Shown: piece after piece, positions 56,601 through 64,000 of the stretch | Numbering within the stretch: position 1 is the first letter of the stretch | How the letters are laid out: each line of letters opens with the position of its first letter | Assembly: GCF_963678635.1 (NCBI RefSeq) | Contig: NC_087068.1 | Coordinates: forward strand, 34,111,436 to 34,175,435 | DNA length: 64,000 bases | Direction: 5' to 3' | DNA from: Symsagittifera roscoffensis | Taxonomy: Eukaryota; Xenacoelomorpha; Acoela; Convolutidae | Made by a program: the position numbers and the translations under genes | Notes under the pieces: generated by a model | Database searches by the model: none | Seen by the model: the letters and a program-made list of their open reading frames with translations, nothing else | What the model was told of the DNA's origin: nothing

Positions 56601-59578
56601 GAGGTTACTTTTTTGCCCGAGTTTTTCCACATACAACAATCGTTTCACAACGGAAGCAATATAAAGTTAGGATTTCCTTAATTTTTTGTTTCGCATCGGT
56701 GGATAGTTTCAAAGCTCTAACAGGTTGCTTAGAAAAATTGGAAATTCTAGCAAAATGATTCGGTCTATAAAAAGATTTCCACCAGTCCTGTTCTAAGACT
56801 AGTGTACTAAGTTCGTCATTACAATTTATATACACAGACATCAAGTCCGTTTTTGATCGAGCAATGGCTTGAATTGTTTTAAATTTTTATTGGTTCGATT
56901 CAATTTACCAATGATTGACCTCTGATCTTACAGGCTGGCCGCGAGGTGAAGGCGGTGGAGTGTTAATCAATTTGTTCTGCGTGCATGGGTTTGAAATTCA
57001 TCACTGTCGATTAGTTTTTAAAAACACCTGAACTGAGTTCGGTAAGCACAAAACTAATATTTACCTAATTTTCATAATAAATCACCAAAAAATTTCTCAG
57101 ATCACAAAAATTTGGTGAAAGAATCGGCACGCAAAACATTGAATTTCGTATAAGCAGAAAAGTCAAGCAACCAAACGTTGAAAATTTCAAGTTTGTTCAT
57201 GAAAAAAATTGGATGGCAAATGTAATACGTTTTGCTATTAAAACCATTCAAGGCACGGATTTTTGAAAAACTTGAGGTAACTTTTTTGGCCGAGTTTTTC
57301 CACAAACAACTACCGTTTCACAACGGAAGCAAAGTAAAGTTAGGTTTTCCTTAATTTTTGTTTCGCATCGGTTGATAGTTTCAAAGCTCTAACAGGTTGC
57401 TAAGAAAAATTGGAAATTCTAGCAAAACGTTTCGGTCTATAAAAAAGATTTCCACCAGTCTTGTTCTAAGTTTAGCGTACTAACTTCGTCATTACATTTT
57501 TTATACACAGACATCAAGTCCGTTTTTAATCGAGCAATGGCTTGAATTGCTTTAATTTTTTATTGGTTAGATTCAATTAACCAATGACTGACCTCTGATC
57601 TTACAGGCTGGCCGCGAGGTGAAGGCGGTGAAGTGTTAATCAATATGTTCTGCGTGCGTGGGTTCGATACTCATCCCTAACGAGTAGTTTTTACGAACAC
57701 CTGAACTGAATTCGGTAGACAAAAAAAATGATGTTTACCTAACTTTGTTGATAAACCACCAAAAAACTTGTCAGGTCACAAAAAATTGGAGAAATAATCG
57801 GCACGCAAAACATTGAATTTCGTCTAAGCAGAATAGTCAAGCAACCAAACGTTGAAAAATTTCAAGTTTGCTCATGAAAAAAATTGGATGGCCAATATAA
57901 TACGTTTTGCTATTACAACCATTCAAGGCACGGATTTTTGAAAAACTTGAGGTTACTTTTTTGCCCGAGTTTTTCCACATACAACAATCGTTTCACAACG
58001 GAAGCAATATAAAGTTAGGTTTTCCTTAATTTTTTGTTTCGCATCGGTGGATAGTTTCAAAGCTCTAACAGGTTGCTAAAAAAAATTGGAAATTCTAGCA
58101 AAACGTTTCGGTCTATAAAAAAGATTTCCACCAGTCTTGTTCTAAGTTTAGCGTGCTAACTTCGTCATTACATTTTTTATACACAGACATCAAGTCCGTT
58201 TTTAATCGGGCAATGGCTTGAATTGCTTTAATTTTTTATTGGTTAGATTCAATTAACCAATGATTGACCTCTGATCTTACAGGCTGGCCGCGAGGTGAAG
58301 GCGGTGAAGTGTTAATCAACATGTTCTGCGTGCGTGGGTTCGAGACTCATCCCTAACGAGTAGTTTTTACGAACACCTGAACTGAATTCGGTAGATAAAA
58401 AAAAATGATGTTTACCTAACTTTGTTAATAAATCACCAAAAAACTTGTCAGGTCACAAAAAATTGGAGAAAGAATCGGCACGCAAAACATTGAATTTCGT
58501 CTAAGCAGAATAGTCAAGCAACCAAACGTTGAAAAATTTCAAGTTTGCTCATGAAAAAAATTGGATGGCCAATATAATACGTTTTGCTATTAAAACCATT
58601 CAAGACACGGATTTTTGAAAAACTTGAGGTTACTTTTTTGCCCGAGTTTTTCCACATACAACAATCGTTTCACAACGGAAGCAATATAAAGTTAGGTTTT
58701 CCTTAATTTTTTGTTTTGCATCGGTGGATAGTTTCAAAGCTCTAACAGGTTGCTAAGAAAAATTGGAAATTCTAGCAAAACGATTCGGTCTATAAAAAAG
58801 ATTTCCACCAGTCTTGTTCTAAGTTTAGCGTGCTAACTTCGTCATTACATTTGATATACACAGACATCAAGTCCGTTTTTGATCGAGCAATTTTTATTGG
58901 TTCGATTCAATTTACCAATGATTGACCTCTGATCTTATAGGCTGGCAGCGAGGTGAAGGCGGTGAAGTGTTAATCAATTTGTTCTGCGTGCATGGGTTTG
59001 AAATTCATCCCTGTCTATTAGTTTTTAAAAACAGCTTAACTGAGTTCGGTAAGCACAAAACTAATATTTACCTAATTTTCATAAAAACTCACCAAGAAAT
59101 TTGTCAGATCACAAAAATTTGGTAAAAGAATCGGCTCGCAAACCCTTGAAGTTTGTCTAAGCAGACTAGTTAAGCAACCAAACATTGAAAAACTTTAAGT
59201 TTGTTCATGAAGAAAATCGGATGGCCAATGTTATACGTTTTCCTATTGAAACCATTCAAGGCACGGTTTTTTGAAAAACTTGAGGTTACTTTTTTGCCCG
59301 AGTTTTTCCACATACAACAATCGTTTCACAACGGAAGCAATATAAAGTTAGGTTTTCCTTAATTTTTTGTTTTGCATCGGTGGATAGTTTCAAAGCTCTA
59401 ACAGGTTGCTTAGAAAAACTTGAAATTTTAGCGAAACGACTTGGGCTATAAAAAGATTTGCACTAGTCCTGTTCTAAGACTAGAGTGCTTATTTTGTCAT
59501 TATGTTTTCTATACACAGACGTCAAGTTTTTTTTTCGATAGAACAATGGCTTGATTTGATTCGTTTTTTTGTTCTGAG
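50605..59578 (+). repeat. tRNA-Ser-like macrosatellite, + strand block right of the Polinton
   Basis: Thirteen units of about 674 bp. Cassettes are at 50858-50937, 51533-51612, 52208-52287, 52881-52960, 53556-53635, 54230-54309, 54910-54989, 55582-55661, 56254-56333, 56929-57008, 57602-57681, 58278-58357 and 58936-59015. They are highly degenerate tRNAs (TACAGGCTGGC-GCGAGG 5' half), but the B box region (GGTTCGAAACT or GGTTTGAAATT) and TTCTGCGTGC are kept. They belong to the same subfamily as the - strand units at 28-33 kb. The last unit resembles the 4-kb type. Confidence 0.9.
54910..57600 (+). repeat. Higher-order dimer repeat, about 1347 bp
   Basis: Sequence at 55755-55958 is repeated so closely at 57102-57305 that both encode the same 67-residue - strand frame. 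The 1347-bp offset equals two units. Recent unequal exchange by two units is the simplest reading. The shared frame is not evidence of a gene. Confidence 0.75.
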
Positions 59579-59823
59579 GATAGTTCAGAGCCTCGATGTC
59601 CTTAACTTTGGAGATGCGGGGTATTGGCTTGTGGCTCGCTAAGTGGGCGCTCTACCATTTGACCTTCATACCTATTACTATCAAATCTCGCGGAATTTTT
59701 TTTCGCTTAGTCAGCAACTATGAACTTTTTCTTTTCGTTCGCAAAAATCCACTTGTTAGGAATTTAAATTTGCAATAGATTATCTGGAGATAGTGATTAC
59801 CATTTGATGAGTGGCTCTAGTTT

Positions 59824-59896
59824 TGGAGATGCGGGGCATCGATCCCCGTACCTCTCGCATTCAAAGCGAGCGCTCTACCATTTGAGCTACATCCCC
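59824..59896 (-). tRNA. tRNA-Ala body with TGA (Ser) anticodon
   Basis: This is the only copy in the window in which acceptor (with G3:U70), D, anticodon and T stems all pair. The anticodon loop reads TTTGAAT, so the anticodon is TGA instead of the TGC of its neighbours, one base different. The T loop begins with A, as in some known invertebrate alanine tRNAs. AlaRS reads G3:U70 and not the anticodon, so an expressed copy could insert alanine at UCA serine codons. Weak points are the lack of a close T-run downstream and its place in an array of pseudogenes. Confidence 0.6.
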
Positions 59897-60262
59897 ATAG
59901 TTTAGAACTGTCGAGGAAGCTTTTATTTCAGTCGGCAAACAAGAGGTTATACATTTTCTGGGAAGGTATTTCTTGAATAAGATTTCAATATTTAGTAGTT
60001 TTCTGAAGAAAATTAATTAAAAACTTGATGTCCTTAACTTTGGAGATGCGGGGTATTGCTCCCCGTACTTCTGGCTTGATAAGTGGGCGCTCTACCATTT
60101 GACCTACATCCCATGTATATCATATCTCGCTGAATTTTTTTCGCTTAGTCAGCAACTATGAAGTTTTTCTTTTCGTTCACAGAAGATCTACTTGTTAGCA
60201 ATTTCAATATGCAATAGATTATCTGGAGATAATGATTACCATTTGATCAGTGACTCTAAATT

Positions 60263-60335
60263 TGGAGATTCGGGGCATTGATCCCCGTACCTCTCGCATG
60301 CAAAGCGAGCGCTCTACCATTTGAGCTACATCCCC
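60263..60335 (-). pseudogene. tRNA-Ala(TGC)-like, nearly intact
   Basis: All stems pair except acceptor 7-66 (G against A). The anticodon is TGC in a canonical TTTGCAT loop and G3:U70 is present. It might score as a functional alanine tRNA in a covariance search. Confidence 0.6.
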
Positions 60336-60674
60336 ATAGTTTAGAACTGTCGAGGAAGCTTTTATTTCAGTCGGCAAACAAGAGGTTATAAATTTTCTGG
60401 GAAGGTATTTCTTGTATAAGATTTCAATATTTAGTAGTTTTCTGAAGAAAATTATTTAAATACTTGATGTCCTTAACTTTGGAGATGCGGGGTATTGCTC
60501 CCCGTACTTCTGGCTTGCTAAGTAGGCGCTCTAACATTTGACCTACATCCCATGTTTATCAAATCTCGCGGAATTTTTTTTCACTTAGTCAGCAACTATG
60601 AAGTTTTTTTTCCTTCGCAGAAAATTGGGATTATCTGCAGATAGTGATTACCATTTGATGAGTGGCTCCAGTTT

Positions 60675-60747
60675 TGGAGATGCCGGGCATCGATCCCCGT
60701 ACCTCTCGAATGCAAAGCGCGCGCTCTACCATCTGAGCTACATCACC
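60675..60747 (-). pseudogene. tRNA-Ala(TGC)-like
   Basis: The anticodon is TGC. The acceptor has T at position 3, which loses G3:U70, the anticodon stem has mismatches (CGCGC against TCGAG), and one T-stem pair changes to G-G. Confidence 0.55.
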
Positions 60748-61114
60748 ATAGTTTAGAACTGTCGAGGAAGCTTTTGTTTCAGTCGCCAAACAAGAGGTTA
60801 AAAATTTTCTGGGAAGGTATTTCTTGTATAAGATTTCAATGTTCAGTAGTTTTCTGAAGAAAATTAATTAAAAACTCGATGTCCTTAACTTTGGAGATGC
60901 GGGGTATTGCTCCCCGTACTTCTGGCTTGATAGGTGGGCGCTCTACCATATGACCTACATCCCATGTTTATCAAGTCTCGCGGAATTTTTTTTCGCTTAG
61001 TCAGCAACTATGTAGTTTTTCTCTTCGTTCGCAGAAAAGCTACTTGTTAGGAAGTTCAATATGCAATAGATTATCAGGATATTATGATTACCACTTAATG
61101 AGTCACTCTAGATT

Positions 61115-61187
61115 TGGAGATGCGGGGCATTGATCCCCGTACCTCTCGCATGCTAAGCGAGCGCTCTACCATTTGGGCTACATCCCC
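61115..61187 (-). tRNA. tRNA-Ala(AGC)-like, nearly intact
   Basis: Acceptor with G3:U70, anticodon stem CTCGC/GCGAG with loop TTAGCAT (AGC) and T stem CGGGG/CCCCG are all intact. One D-stem mismatch (GCCC against GAGC) is the only fault. AGC is the usual alanine anticodon in animals, so this copy is the best candidate for a normal alanine tRNA here. Confidence 0.6.
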
Positions 61188-61551
61188 ATGATTTATAACT
61201 GTCGAGGAAGCTTTTGTTTCAGTCGGCAAACAAGAGGTTAAAGTTTTTCTTGGAAGGTATTTTTTGTATAAGACTTCAATATTCAGTAGTTTTCTGAAGA
61301 AAATTAATTAATTGCTCGATGTCCTTAACTTCGGAGATGCGGGGTATTGCTCCCCATACTTCTGGCTTGCTAAGTAGGCGCTCTACCATTTGACCTACAT
61401 CCCATGTTTACCAAATCTCGCGGAATTTTTTTCTCTTAGTCAGCAACTATGAAGTTTTTTTTTCGTTCGCAGAAAATCTAATTGTTAGGAATTTCAATAT
61501 GCAATAGATTATCTGCAGATGGTGATTACATTTGATCAGTGGCTCTAGTTT

Positions 61552-61624
61552 TGGAGATGCGGGGCGTCGATCCCCATACCTCTCGCATGCAAAGCGAGGT
61601 TTCTATCATTTGAGCTACATCCCC
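61552..61624 (-). pseudogene. tRNA-Ala(TGC)-like, degraded
   Basis: The anticodon TGC and its stem remain, but the D-arm 3' strand has changed (ATGATAGAAACC) and the T stem carries a mismatch. Confidence 0.5.
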
Positions 61625-61991
61625 ATAGTTTAGAACTGTCGAGGAAGGTTTTGTTTCAGTCAACAAAGAAGAGGTTATAAATTTTCTGGGAAGGTATTTC
61701 TTGAATAAGATTTCAATATTCAGTAGTTTTCTGAAGAAAATTAATTAAAAACTCGATGTCCTTAACTTTGGAGATGCGCGGTATTGCTCCCCGTACTTCT
61801 GGCTTGATAAGTGGGCGCTCTACCATTTGACCTACATCCCATGTTTATCAAATCTCGCGGAATTTTTTTTCGCTTAGTCAGCAACTATGAATTTTTTCTT
61901 TTCGTTCGCAGAAAATCTACTTGTTAGGAATTTCAATATGCAATAGTTTATCTGGAGATAGAAATTATTATTTGATGAGTGACTCTAGTTT

Positions 61992-62064
61992 CGGAGATGC
62001 GAGGTATTGATCCCCGTACCTCTCGCATGCTAAGCGCGCGATCTACCATTTGAGCTACATCCCC
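61992..62064 (-). pseudogene. tRNA-Ala(AGC)-like with altered D and anticodon stems
   Basis: The anticodon is AGC. The D-arm 3' strand reads GATC and the anticodon stem CGCGC has one mismatch against GCGAG. Copies with closely similar lesions are at 62430-62502 and 63302-63374. Confidence 0.5.
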
Positions 62065-62865
62065 ATGATTTAAGATTGTCGAGGAAGCTTTTGATTCAGT
62101 CGGCAAACAAGAGGTTATAAATTTTCTGGGAAGGTATTTCTTGTATAAGATTTCAATATTCATTAGTTATCTGAAGAAAATTAATTAAAAACTCAATGTC
62201 CTTAACTTCGGAGATGCGGGGTATTGCTCCCCGTACTTCTGGCTTGGTAAGTAGGCGCTCTACCATTTGACCTACATCCCATGTTCATCAAATCTCGCGG
62301 AATTTTTTTTCGCTTAGTCAGCAACTATGATTTTTTTTTTCGTTCGTAGAAAATCTACTTGTTAGGAATTTCAATATGCAATAGATTATCTGGAGATAGA
62401 AATTACCATTTGATGAGTGACTCTAGTTTTAGAGATGCGGGGTATTGATCCCCGTACCTCTCGCATGCTAAGAACGCGATCTACCATTTGAGCTACATCC
62501 CCATGATTTAAGGTTGTCGAGGAAGCTTTTGATTCAGTCGGCAAACAAGAGGTTATAAATTTTCTGGGAAGGTATTTCTTGTATAAGATTTCAATATTCA
62601 TTAGTTATCTGAAGAAAATTAATTAAAAACTCAATGTCCTTAACTTCGGAGATGCGGGGTATTGCTCCCCTTACTTCTGGCTTGGTAAGTAGGCGCTCTA
62701 CCATTTGACCTACATCCCATGTTCATCAAATCTCGCGGAATTTTTTTCGCTTAGTCAGCAACTATGATTTTTTTTTCGTTCGTAGAAAATCTACTTGTTA
62801 GGAATTTCAATATGCAATAGATTATCTGGAGATAGTGATTACCATTTGATGAGTGGCTCTAGTTT

Positions 62866-62937
62866 TGGAGATGCGGGGCATCGATCCCCGTACCTCTCGC
62901 ATGAAAGAGATCGCTCTACCATTTGAGCTACATCCCC
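62866..62937 (-). pseudogene. tRNA-Ala-like with one-base deletion in the anticodon arm
   Basis: The copy is 72 nt. The anticodon arm has lost a base and several pairs (ATCTCTTTCATGCGAGA on the - strand), while acceptor, D and T arms are good. The identical lesion at 63738-63809 shows an 872-bp higher-order repeat. Confidence 0.55.
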
Positions 62938-64000
62938 ATAGTTTAGAACTGTTCGAGGAAGCTTTTGATTCAGTCGGCAAACAAGAGGTTATAAATTTTC
63001 TGGGAAGGTATTTCTTGTATAAGATTTCAATATTCATTAGTTATCTGAAGAAAATTAATTAAAAACTCAATGTCCTTAACTTCGGAGATGCGGGGTATTG
63101 CTCCCCGTACTTCTGGCTTGGTAAGTAGGCGCTCTACCATTTGACCTACATCCCATGTTCATCAAATCTCGCGGAATTTTTTTCGCTTAGTCAGCAACTA
63201 TGATTTTTTTTTCGTTCGTAGAAAATCTACTTGTTAGGAATTTCAATATGCAATAGATTATATGGAGATAGAAATTACCATTTGATGAGTGACTCTAGTT
63301 TTAGAGATGCGGGGTATTGATCCCCGTACCTCTCGCATGCTAAGCGCGCGATCTACCATTTGAGCTACATCCCCATGATTTAAGGTTGTCGAGGAAGCTT
63401 TTGATTCAGTCGGCAAACAAGAGGTTATAAATTTTCTGGGAAGGTATTTCTTGTATAAGATTTCAATATTCATTAGTTATCTGAAGAAAATTAATTAAAA
63501 ACTCAATGTCCTTAACTTCGGAGATGCGGGGTATTGCTCCCCGTACTTCTGGCTTAGTAAGTAGGCGCTCTACCATTTGACCTACATCCCATGTTCATCA
63601 AATCTCGCGGAATTTTTTTCGCTTAGTCAGCAACTATGATTTTTTTTTCGTTCGTAGAAAATCTACTTGTTAGGAATTTCAATATGCAATAGATTATCTG
63701 GAGATAGTGATTACCATTTGATGAGTGGCTCTAGTTTTGGAGATGCGGGGCATCGATCCCCGTACCTCTCGCATGAAAGAGATCGCTCTACCATTTGAGC
63801 TACATCCCCATAGTTTAGAACTGTTGAGGAAGGTTTTGTTTCAGTCAACAAACAAGAGGTTATAAATTTTCTGGGAAGGTATTTCTTGTATAAGATTTCA
63901 ATATTCATTAGTTATCTGAAGAAAATTAATTAAAAACTCGATGTCCTTAACTTCGGAGATGCGGGGTATTGCTCCCCGTACTTCTGGCTTGGTAAGTAGG

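Larger units (their letters stand above)
59579..64000 (-). repeat. Tandem array of tRNA-Ala-like units, right end
   Basis: The alanine-like copies lie on the - strand, two per roughly 437-bp unit. The better type D begins GGGGATGTAG; copies are at 59824, 60263, 60675, 61115, 61552, 61992, 62430, 62866, 63302 and 63738. The degraded type E reads TGGGATGTAGGTCAAATGG and has a broken anticodon stem; copies start at 59609 (truncated), 60041, 60480, 60892, 61332, 61769, 62209, 62647, 63083, 63519 and 63953 (cut by the window end). The spacers share TTGCCGACTGA with the left array. Type E copies have a TTTTT about 22 bp downstream; type D copies lack one nearby. From 62.2 kb onward the units alternate as an 872-bp repeat. 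Confidence 0.9.

Noticed and set aside
55755-57305. Two identical 67-codon - strand ORFs
   Set aside because: They are identical because the 1347-bp DNA dimer is repeated. The frame crosses satellite spacer only.

Overview
The window is AT-rich, non-coding-dominated eukaryotic DNA. It has no bacterial-style gene order, no rRNA and no CRISPR. The tRNA sequence types (alanine tRNA with the G3:U70 pair and an A at the first T-loop position, class II serine-like tRNA) and a decayed Polinton/Maverick suggest an invertebrate animal, perhaps a nematode. The species cannot be fixed from the sequence.

Layout. (1) 1-3984: tandem array of tRNA-Ala-like sequences on the + strand, one about every 215 bp. 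(2) 3985-16666: macrosatellite of about 680-730 bp units, each with one class II, tRNA-Ser-like cassette on the + strand. (3) 16667-34588: the same macrosatellite on the - strand; the part to about 25316 is an imperfect mirror copy of block 2, so 4-25 kb is a giant palindrome. (4) 34588-50605: a decayed Polinton/Maverick. It has a DNA polymerase B pseudogene on the - strand (41.9 to 35.0 kb) with a 2-kb internal duplication, a central region with a hairpin minisatellite and a segmental duplication, and a + strand cluster: unknown ORFs, a small membrane protein, the FtsK/A32-type packaging ATPase, an unknown ORF and a truncated DDE integrase. (5) 50605-59578: tRNA-Ser-like macrosatellite again on the + strand, about 674-bp units. 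(6) 59579-64000: tRNA-Ala-like array on the - strand, about 437-bp double units, running off the window.

The serine-type unit is more than a dead tRNA. Upstream of each cassette, in the same order and spacing, lie two hairpin-forming dyads and an inverted ATTGGT/ACCAAT pair, and just downstream lies a T-run that could end Pol III transcription. Both hairpins show paired base changes between units. The cassettes have lost acceptor and anticodon pairing far more than the internal B box. Anticodons drift: GCT, GTT, GCA and GCC in serine bodies; AGC, TGC, CGC and TGA in alanine bodies. AlaRS and SerRS do not read the anticodon, so any expressed copy of this kind would be a candidate mistranslating tRNA.

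No intact protein gene is evident. Every recognisable protein belongs to the Polinton and most are interrupted by stops or frameshifts. Most short ORFs in the tRNA arrays are by-products of the repeats.
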